Positions 1 to 6,740 of a stretch of DNA of 63,010 nucleotides are shown piece by piece (the stretch's first letter is position 1; each line of letters starts with the position of its first letter). Under the pieces are notes generated by a model, which was not told the DNA's origin, made no database searches, and saw nothing but the letters and a program-made list of their open reading frames with translations. The stretch spans positions 1 through 63,010 of the forward strand of contig CALCUE010000009.1 of assembly GCA_937906945.1 (NCBI GenBank), given 5' to 3'. Made by a program: the position numbers and the translations under genes. The stretch comes from an uncultured Clostridia bacterium (lineage in GTDB: Bacteria > Bacillota > Clostridia > Oscillospirales > Ruminococcaceae).

Positions 1-1198
1 GGATGGTGTTGTTGATGTGGGACGAGAAGGTGGAAAGGCTCTGTTCAATGCTCTGTTCGTCACCGATGTCGGCGAAAACGCTTTCAAAAACGGAAACGGA
101 ACTGGTTTCCCCGGCGGGGATCATTAAACCGCACATGGCCATCAGCGTCAGAAGGCCGACGGTTTTGAGGGTGACGGTCTTGCCGCCGGTGTTGGGGCCG
201 GTGATGACGAGTACGTCAAAATCGTAGCCGAGGGTGATATCCACGGGGACGATTTTCGTTTTGTCAATGAGCGGGTGACGGGCCTTGACAAGGCGAAGTT
301 TTCCGTCGTCGGTCAGATGCGGCACGGTGGCGTTCATTTTGTCGGCCAGACGCGCTTTAGCAAAATAGAGGTCCAGTTCGATGAGCGAGGAATAGTCCTC
401 GAGGAAGGTGGCGGCGTGGTTGCCGATGTCGCAGGAAAGCTCGTAGAGGATACGCTGGATCTCCTGCTGTTCTTTGGCTTTGAGGACACGGGTCTCGTTG
501 TTTTCTTCCACAACGCCGGCCGGTTCGATGAAAACGGTGGCGCCGGAACCGGAGGTATCGTGGACAAGACCTTTGACCTCGGAGCGGTATTCCGCCTTGA
601 CCGGGACGCAATAGCGTCCGTCACGCATGGTGACGATGGATTCCTGCAAATATTTCTGATAGGTCTGGGAATGGATCAGGTGGTCCAGCTGTTCCTTGAC
701 CTTGTTCTGGGAGTTGCGGATCTTGCGGCGGATGTCGGCCAGTTCCGGACTGGCGGTATCGCTGACTTCGTCCTCGGAAACGACGGTGAAGCCGATTTTT
801 TCCTCTAGATGGAGGTTCGGCATCAGGCTGTCAAAAAGCTCGTCCAACGAGGTGGCCTTTTCACCCTCAAAATTGTTGCGGAAATCTTTCATTTCCCGCA
901 GAGCCTTCAAAAACCGTTCCACGTCGAGCAGTTCCGGAAGAGAGAGGGTAGCGCCCATCTGGGCACGGCGCAAAGCGCCGCAGACGTTTTTCATGCCGCG
1001 AAGACTGGGCGCGCCGAACCGACAGCTCAGCATATGGGCATCGGCGGTGCGGTCCATCAGCCTCTGGGCATCCAGGAGGTTTGTCATCGGCACGGTATCC
1101 AAAGCCAGTTTCCGGCTGTCCTCACAGCCGGTACAATCGGCCAGCATGGAGAGGATCTTATCCAGTTCCAAAGCGTGGTAATGTCTGTTTTCTGTCAT
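1..1198 (-). CDS. mutS2: Endonuclease MutS2, N-terminal part (cut by window edge)
   Basis: The reverse strand reads open from an ATG at 1198 to the window edge, giving the first 399 residues of a MutS2-type protein. It opens with the family hallmark HALELDKILSML, continues through the MutS2 core and clamp region, and near the window edge has a Walker A motif, GPNTGGKT, followed by the conserved KTVGLLTLMAMCGL stretch. Known family members are homodimeric ATPases that suppress homologous recombination and, in Bacillus, act on collided ribosomes; they have a C-terminal Smr nuclease domain, which lies outside this window. An AAGGAG site sits about 6 bases before the ATG. It is separated by 30 bases from the end of recO, which is on the other side of its start, so it is downstream of recO in the same direction. 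The identification is firm; the C-terminal half is not visible. Confidence 0.93.
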   Translation of the reverse strand, partial: MTENRHYHALELDKILSMLADCTGCEDSRKLALDTVPMTNLLDAQRLMDRTADAHMLSCRFGAPSLRGMKNVCGALRRAQMGATLSLPELLDVERFLKALREMKDFRNNFEGEKATSLDELFDSLMPNLHLEEKIGFTVVSEDEVSDTASPELADIRRKIRNSQNKVKEQLDHLIHSQTYQKYLQESIVTMRDGRYCVPVKAEYRSEVKGLVHDTSGSGATVFIEPAGVVEENNETRVLKAKEQQEIQRILYELSCDIGNHAATFLEDYSSLIELDLYFAKARLADKMNATVPHLTDDGKLRLVKARHPLIDKTKIVPVDITLGYDFDVLVITGPNTGGKTVTLKTVGLLTLMAMCGLMIPAGETSSVSVFESVFADIGDEQSIEQSLSTFSSHINNTI

Positions 1199-1228
1199 GG
1201 CTTCTCCTTGCGTTATGAGTGATAAAAG

Positions 1229-1978
1229 TTAAAAAGAGCGGATGGAATTGAGAAAATCGAGCGTCGGCAGTTTTTTGTCGAGCTGGAAAAGTGTGTAATT
1301 TTCGGCGGCGACAGAGAGCTCGATTTTGGCCTGTTCACCGATTTTGAAGCGGAAGAGCTGTTCCATCGGGGAATAGACGATATGACGCGCGGCAAGAAAA
1401 GCCGCCTGAGAAAGGGACAGATCGTCATGGCCCGGCGTCGGTTGACAATCGGAGCAGGTGGCAGAGGCGGTCTGTTTGTTGAACCAATAAAAAGGTTTTT
1501 CATATTCGCCACAGGATGAGCACGCCACAAGGTTTGGCTCGTAACCGATCATGCTCATGACACGAAACTCAAAGATAGCTTTGAGCACGGCGGGATCGAC
1601 TTTCTTTTTCTCCAACATATAAAGCGTGTTAAGTAACAGACGAAGAAGCTCTTGGGATGGCTCCTCCGCCGGGATGACGGAAAGGCAGAGTTCGGCGAAA
1701 TAGCTGGCATAGGCAAGGCTTTCGAGGTCCTGCCGGATGCCGAAAAAGAGACATTCGCTTTCCGCTGAGTCCAGGTTGTATTTGCCCTTGTTTTCGAACA
1801 GGACGAATTCGCCGTAACAGAGCATGGAAGACACCGTAGAAAAGCGGCTTTTCATCTTTCTGGCCCCGAAAGCGTACACGAAAATAACTCCCCGGTCTTC
1901 GGTGAGAAGAGTGAGAAGACGGTCGTTTTCGTTATAATCCTGTACTTTAAGGACGATGGCCCTGGTTTTGATCTGCAT
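1229..1978 (-). CDS. recO: DNA repair protein RecO
   Basis: A 249-residue RecO. The N-terminus (MQIKTRAIVLKVQDYNENDR) forms the OB-fold typical of the family, and the C-terminal half has a four-cysteine zinc module (CSSCG about 30 residues before CSDC). RecO loads RecA onto SSB-coated single-stranded DNA together with RecR in the RecFOR pathway. Its start overlaps the end of the YqzL-like gene by 32 bases, and era, ybeY and phoH lie further upstream on the same strand. This is the usual Firmicute era-yqzL-recO order. Length is normal for the family. Confidence 0.95.
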   Translation of the reverse strand: MQIKTRAIVLKVQDYNENDRLLTLLTEDRGVIFVYAFGARKMKSRFSTVSSMLCYGEFVLFENKGKYNLDSAESECLFFGIRQDLESLAYASYFAELCLSVIPAEEPSQELLRLLLNTLYMLEKKKVDPAVLKAIFEFRVMSMIGYEPNLVACSSCGEYEKPFYWFNKQTASATCSDCQPTPGHDDLSLSQAAFLAARHIVYSPMEQLFRFKIGEQAKIELSVAAENYTLFQLDKKLPTLDFLNSIRSF

Positions 1979-2180
1979 TTCCTATTTTCGCGTCGATGGG
2001 AAGGTGGAGCTTGGAATAGTCGTCGCCATAGGTTTTCCGACCGACGTCGCAGGGCAGTGCCGGTTTGATCTCTCCGGCGTTGATGAGTGTACCCAGTTCG
2101 TTGGGGTTGGAAAGCTTATAGTTCAGATAGTCGCTGACCTTTCCGGTTTTCTCGAATTTCTTCCAGTTATTTTCGTTCAT
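1947..2180 (-). CDS. YqzL-like small protein between era and recO
   Basis: A 77-residue protein beginning MNENNWKKFEKTGKVSDYLN. The pattern W-x-x-F-E-x-T-G-x(3)-Y-L-x-Y-K matches the short YqzL family of Bacillus, which is encoded at the same place between era and recO. Family members are about 45 residues, so this version carries an extra C-terminal tail rich in charged residues, and that tail region overlaps the recO start by 32 bases. No catalytic motif is visible and the family's function is unknown. A ribosome site with AGGAG lies before the ATG (rc of 2184-2195). Synteny and the N-terminal motif support the call. Confidence 0.7.
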   Translation of the reverse strand: MNENNWKKFEKTGKVSDYLNYKLSNPNELGTLINAGEIKPALPCDVGRKTYGDDYSKLHLPIDAKIGNADQNQGHRP

Positions 2181-2256
2181 ATTGATTCCTCCGCATGAGT
2201 GATCTCCCTTTCAGTTTATGAAAGGAAAGGGGACTTATACGAGGGAATTTTCGGTA

Positions 2257-3171
2257 TTATTCCTCGGTGAAACCGAAGTTGCGAAGCAAGCCTTCGCGGT
2301 TGCGCCAATCCTCTTTGACCTTGACCCAACATTGAAGGTTGACTTTACAGCCGAGGAACCGCTCGATGCTCATGCGGGCTTCGCTTCCGATCTTTTTGAG
2401 CATAGCGCCTTTTTTGCCGATGATGATCCCTTTGTGGCTGTCTTTTTCACAGTAAATGACCGCTTCGATATCCATCATGTCTTTGCCTTCCCGTTCTTTC
2501 ATGGATTCGATCGAGACGGCGATCCCGTGGGGCACCTCGTTTTCAAGGTCGATGAGCATCCGTTCCCGAATGAGCTCGGCGACGATGGCCCGCTCCGGCT
2601 GATCGGTCAAAGAATCGTCAGCAAAATAGTGGGGACCGGGTTTGGCGTAGGCGTCCAGTTCCTTGACAAGGATGTCGATGCCGTCTTTTTGCAGAGCGGA
2701 GATCGGGATGACCTGCTCGAATTCGTATTCTTTGGCGAAAGCGGCGATTTTCGCCAACATTTCCTCTTTGAATTCCAGAAGGTCGATTTTATTGATACAA
2801 AGGATGGCCGGCAGGTGAAGGGTACGGAATCGCTCGATCAGATCGCGTTCCGCCTCGGTGATCTCACCCTTTGGTTCGGTGACGAGAATGGCGATATCGA
2901 CGTCGGCGACGGAGTCGCCGACCTGTTTTACCATAAAGTCGGCCAGTTTCGTTCTCGGGCGATGCAGACCGGGGGTGTCGATAAAGACAAATTGGGTAAG
3001 TCCCTTGGTCAGAATACCGGTGATCCGGGTACGGGTGGTTTGGGGTTTGGCGGAAACGGCGGCCACTTTTTCACCGATCAGAACGTTCAGAAGGGAGCTT
3101 TTTCCGACGTTGGGGCGGCCAACAATGGCCACGAAAGCCGATTTGGTATCCATAGGTTTCTGATTTATCAT
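2257..3171 (-). CDS. era: GTPase Era
   Basis: Era is a GTPase that binds the 3' end of 16S rRNA and helps assemble the 30S subunit. All G motifs are visible: G1 GRPNVGKS, G3 DTPGLH, G4 NKID, G5 SAL. The C-terminal KH domain carries the GXXG-like IGKKGAMLKKIG. The start is uncertain. An ATG at 3171 immediately follows the ybeY stop (TAA-T-ATG), giving 304 residues by translational coupling; a second ATG at 3153 gives 298 residues and starts closer to the family norm. A TTG further upstream overlaps ybeY and is unlikely. It sits in the phoH-ybeY-era-yqzL-recO-mutS2 run. Confidence 0.95.
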   Translation of the reverse strand: MINQKPMDTKSAFVAIVGRPNVGKSSLLNVLIGEKVAAVSAKPQTTRTRITGILTKGLTQFVFIDTPGLHRPRTKLADFMVKQVGDSVADVDIAILVTEPKGEITEAERDLIERFRTLHLPAILCINKIDLLEFKEEMLAKIAAFAKEYEFEQVIPISALQKDGIDILVKELDAYAKPGPHYFADDSLTDQPERAIVAELIRERMLIDLENEVPHGIAVSIESMKEREGKDMMDIEAVIYCEKDSHKGIIIGKKGAMLKKIGSEARMSIERFLGCKVNLQCWVKVKEDWRNREGLLRNFGFTEE

Positions 3172-3172
3172 A

Positions 3173-3667
3173 TTAGTCCACAAAACTGGCGTCCCGCTGC
3201 AAACCGAGCTTCGCCAGTACGGTCTCCTCTCTTTCTCTCATTCGGACCTGCTCCAGGCCGCCGCTGACGTGATCGTATCCCAGAAGATGAAGCATGGAAT
3301 GAACGGTCAGATAAGCGACTTCCCGCTGCAGGGTGTGTCCGTATTGTTCGGCCTGCTGCTCGGCCTTTTGCATCGAAATGACGATATCGCCGAGAAGCAG
3401 GGCACCGCTTTCCGGGTTCCGGTCATAGACGCCGTTTTCCCCAAGAGGGAAGGATAGAACGTCCGTGACGGAATCCACGTTCCGGAAATCCCGGTTCAGA
3501 TTTTTTATCTCCTCATTGGAAATAAAGCTGACGCTGACCTCTGCCGGTTCCGGAAAACCTTCGGTCCGTAATACCGCCTCGCAGCAGCGGCGAATTAAAA
3601 GCCGAAAACCGGTGGGAATTTTAATTTCTTTCTGCCGGTTTGATATGATAACTTTTGCGATTGCCAT
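3173..3667 (-). CDS. ybeY: Endoribonuclease / rRNA maturation factor YbeY
   Basis: A 164-residue YbeY, a single-strand-specific metallo-endoribonuclease needed for 16S rRNA 3' end maturation and 70S quality control. The zinc-binding signature is present as HSMLHLLGYDH, with the three histidines correctly spaced, and the conserved R near NRDFRNVDSVTDVLSFP is also seen. The chosen start (ATG at 3667, preceded by AAAAGGAAAAGAAA) gives the family length; an open frame continues upstream inside phoH but encodes nothing family-like. The gene overlaps the 3' end of phoH by about 47 bases, so the two are probably translationally coupled. Neighbouring phoH and era also act on ribosome or RNA metabolism. 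Confidence 0.95.
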   Translation of the reverse strand: MAIAKVIISNRQKEIKIPTGFRLLIRRCCEAVLRTEGFPEPAEVSVSFISNEEIKNLNRDFRNVDSVTDVLSFPLGENGVYDRNPESGALLLGDIVISMQKAEQQAEQYGHTLQREVAYLTVHSMLHLLGYDHVSGGLEQVRMREREETVLAKLGLQRDASFVD

Positions 3668-4601
3668 TTTCTTTTCCTTTTCCCTCGTAATATTTTTCAT
3701 AGGCCTTGATGATATTCTGCACAAGGCGGTGACGGACCACGTCTTTTTCCGTGAAACGGATCTGGGCGACGTCCTCGACATCCTTGAGAACAGTCATGGC
3801 CTCGATCAGCCCGCTCTTTTTGACGGACGGAAGGTCGATCTGGGTGACGTCGCCGTTGATGACGGCTTTGGAATTGAAACCCAGCCTTGTCAGAAACATT
3901 TTCATCTGTTCGGGCGTCGTGTTCTGCGCTTCATCAAGAATGATGAACGAGTCATCCAACGTGCGTCCACGCATATAGGCAAGAGGCGCTACCTCAATGT
4001 TGCCCCGTTCGACGTAACGCTGGTAGTTTTCGGAACCGAGCATATCAAATAGAGCGTCATAAAGCGGGCGCAGATAGGGATCCACTTTGTTCTGGAGATC
4101 GCCGGGCAGGAAACCGAGCTTTTCACCGGCTTCCACCGCCGGTCTTGTCAGGATGATCCGGTTGACTTCCTGGCTGCGGAACGCGCGGACCGCCATGGCG
4201 ACGGCAAGATAGGTCTTACCGGTACCGGCAGGCCCTACCGCCATGGTGATGGTATTTTGACGTATGGCGTCAATGTAGGCCTTCTGACCGAGAGTTTTCG
4301 CTTTGACCGGGCGGCCTTTGGAGGTGATGCAGACGCAGTCACTTCCGATGTCCTTGACTTTTTCCTCACTGCCTTCTCCGACAAGGGAGATGACGTAACG
4401 GACGTTCTGGTCGGTCAGTTCCTCGCCGCGGCTGATCAGGCTCAGAAGCCCCTGAACCGCTTTGCCGGCCAACATAATGGCTTCCGGTTCGCCGGAAACT
4501 TTGATCTGCGTGCCACGGCTTACGATCGTAACGCCGTATTCTTTTTCCAACAGTTTTACGTTTTCGTCAAAGCTCCCGAAAAGGGCGACCGCGCTTTCCA
4601 T
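3621..4601 (-). CDS. phoH: PhoH-like ATPase (YbeZ family)
   Basis: A PhoH-family P-loop ATPase of 326 residues from the ATG at 4601. The Walker A motif is GPAGTGKTY and the Walker B region is FIILDEAQN, followed by TRLGFNSKAVINGD, all typical. The N-terminal region carries a KH-like RNA-binding segment (IKVSGEPEAIMLAGKAV). Partners next door are ybeY and era, the standard arrangement, suggesting a role in RNA or ribosome metabolism. The start is odd: homologs usually have about nine more residues, and the frame is open upstream without ATG, GTG or TTG. A strong AGAAGGAG at 4636-4643 lies exactly 7 bases before an in-frame ACG (4626-4628), which would give 335 residues. Confidence 0.93.
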   Translation of the reverse strand: MESAVALFGSFDENVKLLEKEYGVTIVSRGTQIKVSGEPEAIMLAGKAVQGLLSLISRGEELTDQNVRYVISLVGEGSEEKVKDIGSDCVCITSKGRPVKAKTLGQKAYIDAIRQNTITMAVGPAGTGKTYLAVAMAVRAFRSQEVNRIILTRPAVEAGEKLGFLPGDLQNKVDPYLRPLYDALFDMLGSENYQRYVERGNIEVAPLAYMRGRTLDDSFIILDEAQNTTPEQMKMFLTRLGFNSKAVINGDVTQIDLPSVKKSGLIEAMTVLKDVEDVAQIRFTEKDVVRHRLVQNIIKAYEKYYEGKGKENGNRKSYHIKPAERN

Positions 4602-4628
4602 GCGGTCAATATCAATAATCTGTTCCGT

Positions 4629-4857
4629 AGGCGTTCTCCTTCTATGGTATAAAATGTGCTTTTACCCTAAATATAAAGTATAGCAAAATAAAAAGGGAAA
4701 TTCTATTTATAATTTTCACATTTTTTCAGCGCTTTGTTTGTTGCTTTTGGTCGTTTTCACAAAAGAAAATGGACTTTTTTGAAGAAAAATCGGGGAGCGG
4801 GTATCATTTTTTGTGTTTTTCAATAAAATATACCAAATGATTTTTAGGAGGGAACTT
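4629..4857. other. Divergent intergenic region, phoH / amidase
   Basis: This 229-base AT-rich spacer separates the divergent phoH cluster and the amidase gene. On the minus side it holds the AGAAGGAG ribosome site of phoH at 4636-4643 and a possible -10 TATACT (rc of 4677-4682) without a convincing -35 partner. On the plus side TTAGGAGGG at 4844-4852 is the ribosome site of the amidase. I see no clear sigma-A promoter for the amidase; a sporulation sigma factor is possible but not shown. Confidence 0.5.
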
Positions 4858-5598
4858 ATGCCGATCCTTTATTTAAGCCCATCCACGCAGGAAAAAAATC
4901 TTTATGTGACGGGCGGTTCTGAGGAATACTGGATGAATCTTCTGGCGGACGAACTGGAACCTTGGCTGATCTCATCCGGCGTGCGTTACGTTCGCAATAC
5001 GCCGCAGATGACGGCGGCGTCGTCCATCGCCGCCTCCAACGCCGGTAATTATGACCTTCATCTGGCGCTTCATTCCAATGCCGCGCCGGAAGGACAGTAC
5101 GGAACAGCCCGAGGCGTCATCGCTTTTTACGCGCCGAACAGCACCCGGGGAAGAAAAGCCGCGACCCTAATCGCCGAAAATCTGCGGAGCATTTATCCGC
5201 TACCGAACAAGGTGAAAACGGAGACGACGACCTATCTGGGCGAAGTGACGCGAACGAAAGCGCCGGCGGTATTGGTGGAGATCGCTTATCACGACAACAC
5301 GGCGGACGCCGATTGGATCACGAAAAATCTGGAATTGATCGCCGAAAAGCTGGCGCTTTCGGTGACGGAATTTTTCGGGATCCCCTTGATCCCGCCACAG
5401 ACCCAACAGACCGGACAGGTGGCGACGTCCGGAGGCAATCTCAATCTTCGGCGGTATCCGGACACCACCGGCGCCATTTTGCTTTCGCTTCCGAACGGCG
5501 CCCTTTTGACCGTTCAGGGACAATGGAACAACTGGCTTGTGGTCAACTATAACGGCGTCATCGGCTATGTCAGCGCCGATTATATCCGCATCCTCTGA
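4858..5598 (+). CDS. N-acetylmuramoyl-L-alanine amidase (Amidase_3) with SH3b domain, no signal peptide
   Basis: A 246-residue peptidoglycan amidase. Residues 1-175 look like an Amidase_3 zinc domain, with the ligand-type motif LHLALHSNA and the glutamate motif VLVEIAYHDN; residues 185-246 form a bacterial SH3 domain (NLRRYP, GALLTV, GYVSADYI) that binds cell wall. The start at 4858 follows TAGGAGGG at ideal spacing. Two oddities are visible. There is no signal peptide, so the enzyme would remain in the cytoplasm, as for mother-cell or spore lysins of the CwlC type. The first zinc ligand region, normally D-P-G-H-G-G, reads YLSPSTQ, with no histidine. This variant is plausible for a clostridial subfamily, but activity is not certain. 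Confidence 0.85.
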   Translation: MPILYLSPSTQEKNLYVTGGSEEYWMNLLADELEPWLISSGVRYVRNTPQMTAASSIAASNAGNYDLHLALHSNAAPEGQYGTARGVIAFYAPNSTRGRKAATLIAENLRSIYPLPNKVKTETTTYLGEVTRTKAPAVLVEIAYHDNTADADWITKNLELIAEKLALSVTEFFGIPLIPPQTQQTGQVATSGGNLNLRRYPDTTGAILLSLPNGALLTVQGQWNNWLVVNYNGVIGYVSADYIRIL

Positions 5599-5606
5599 TT
5601 TCCCTC

Positions 5607-5635
5607 TTGCGAAATCGGGCGATTTAAGGTATGAT
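5607..5635 (+). promoter_or_regulatory. Sigma-A promoter for the uracil-DNA glycosylase
   Basis: TTGCGA, a 17-base spacer and TATGAT, about 30 bases before the ATG at 5665. A GGAGGG ribosome site follows at about 5653. Confidence 0.6.
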
Positions 5636-5664
5636 AATAACATACTTTTTTCGGAGGGACGATT

Positions 5665-6237
5665 ATGGGACTGGAAGAACTGCGGGCCGAGTGTCTGAAC
5701 TGTAAAAAATGCGGTCTTTGCGAAACGAGGCACAACGTCGTATTTGGGGTCGGAAATCCCCATGCGGACGTGCTTTTCATCGGGGAAGGTCCCGGAGAAA
5801 ACGAGGACCTGCAGGGACTTCCTTTTGTTGGCCGAGGCGGAATGCTGCTCGATAAAATGCTCGACGTGGTCGATCTTTCCCGGGAAAAGAACATCTATAT
5901 CGCCAACATGGTCAAATGTCGTCCGCCGAAAAACCGGGACCCGGAGGATGAGGAAGTGGCGGCCTGCCGTCCGTGGCTTTCGGCGCAGATTGAGGCCATT
6001 GACCCGAAGATCATCGTTTGCCTGGGCCGTGTCGCGGCGATCCGCTTTATTGACCCCAATTTCAAGGTGACGAAAGAGCACGGGCAGTTTATCAAAAAGG
6101 ACGGACGGCTTGTGATGGGAACTTTTCACCCGGCGGCGATTCTTCGCAATCCGCACAGCAAACCGGACGCCATGGAGGATTTTTTCGCCTTGCAGGAAAA
6201 AATCAAGGAACTGGATCTCAATACGTATAAAGACTGA
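5665..6237 (+). CDS. Family 4 uracil-DNA glycosylase
   Basis: A 190-residue thermostable-type (family 4) uracil-DNA glycosylase, which removes uracil arising from cytosine deamination. The Fe-S cluster ligands are visible: CKKCGLC near the N-terminus, then C in MVKCRPP and C in EVAACRPW. Catalytic-site motifs are GEGPGENED (family motif 1) and GTFHPAAILRNP (motif 2 with the conserved histidine). Length fits the family. It has its own promoter and a strong terminator behind it, so it is likely monocistronic. Confidence 0.95.
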   Translation: MGLEELRAECLNCKKCGLCETRHNVVFGVGNPHADVLFIGEGPGENEDLQGLPFVGRGGMLLDKMLDVVDLSREKNIYIANMVKCRPPKNRDPEDEEVAACRPWLSAQIEAIDPKIIVCLGRVAAIRFIDPNFKVTKEHGQFIKKDGRLVMGTFHPAAILRNPHSKPDAMEDFFALQEKIKELDLNTYKD

Positions 6238-6242
6238 AAAAG

Positions 6243-6274
6243 AAGCGGCGCATCGTTCGATGCGCCGCTTTTAA
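6243..6274. terminator. Bidirectional Rho-independent terminator
   Basis: A perfect 12-bp stem (6243-6254 with 6259-6270) closed by the tetraloop GTTC, with T runs on the plus side and a matching A run on the other side. It ends both the glycosylase gene and the convergent XRE regulator gene, whose stop codon it touches. Confidence 0.9.
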
Positions 6275-6603
6275 TCAGAAAGAATATTTTCAATATTGGT
6301 GAGCAGGCGGAAAATTTCCTCCTGCTTTTTTAGTTCCTGGCGGTGGATGATCTCATAGCACTGTCCGGCGATATCATTCTCTTTTTCCGCGTCGATATGT
6401 TTGAAAAAATCATGAAAGGACAGATCTAAGGCGTTCAAAATTTTTTCCAGGGTGTTGACGGTAAGATTCTTTTCACCACGCTCAACCTGTCCGATATAGG
6501 TGGGGTGAACCTCGGCCCTTTCGGCCAATTCCTCCTGTGTCAATCCTCGAAATTGTCGATAGGTTCGGATCCGGTGTCCGACCGTTTGCGTAATAGATTG
6601 CAT
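6271..6603 (-). CDS. XRE-family helix-turn-helix regulator
   Basis: A 110-residue Cro/CI-type regulator. Residues about 5-65 form the HTH_3 domain: IRTYRQFRGLTQEELAERA, then HPTYIGQVERGEKNLTVNTL. The C-terminal 45 residues are helical and charged and could mediate dimerisation. The start at 6603 is set by AAGAGGTGA before the ATG; an upstream in-frame ATG lacks a site. It is transcribed divergently from the secreted cohesin/dockerin gene, and a 9-bp inverted repeat between them overlaps the promoter of that gene. It is therefore the likely local regulator of the two surface proteins and of itself; this is inferred from position only. Confidence 0.85.
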   Translation of the reverse strand: MQSITQTVGHRIRTYRQFRGLTQEELAERAEVHPTYIGQVERGEKNLTVNTLEKILNALDLSFHDFFKHIDAEKENDIAGQCYEIIHRQELKKQEEIFRLLTNIENILSD

Positions 6604-6619
6604 GGAATCACCTCTTGAA

Positions 6620-6660
6620 AATAGTCTAAAAATATTATTCCACAAAATACATAGACTATT
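6620..6660. promoter_or_regulatory. Inverted repeat, candidate operator of the XRE regulator
   Basis: AATAGTCTA at 6620-6628 and its exact complement TAGACTATT at 6652-6660, 23 bases apart. The right half abuts and overlaps the -35 of the plus-strand promoter at 6659; the left half is 17 bases ahead of the regulator's own start. This placement suits a dimeric or looping repressor. Confidence 0.55.
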
Positions 6661-6687
6661 GACATTTTATTGGAAAAAATATATACT
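6659..6687 (+). promoter_or_regulatory. Sigma-A promoter of the cohesin/dockerin operon
   Basis: Consensus TTGACA at 6659-6664, a 17-base spacer and TATACT at 6682-6687. AAAGGAGGG precedes the ATG at 6741. Confidence 0.75.
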
Positions 6688-6740
6688 ATAAATATGATTT
6701 ACGACAAAATCACCAATAAAAATACAAAGGAGGGCCTATT

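Noticed and set aside
275..1222. Plus-strand frames opposite mutS2
   Set aside because: The reverse strand encodes clear MutS2 sequence through this stretch.
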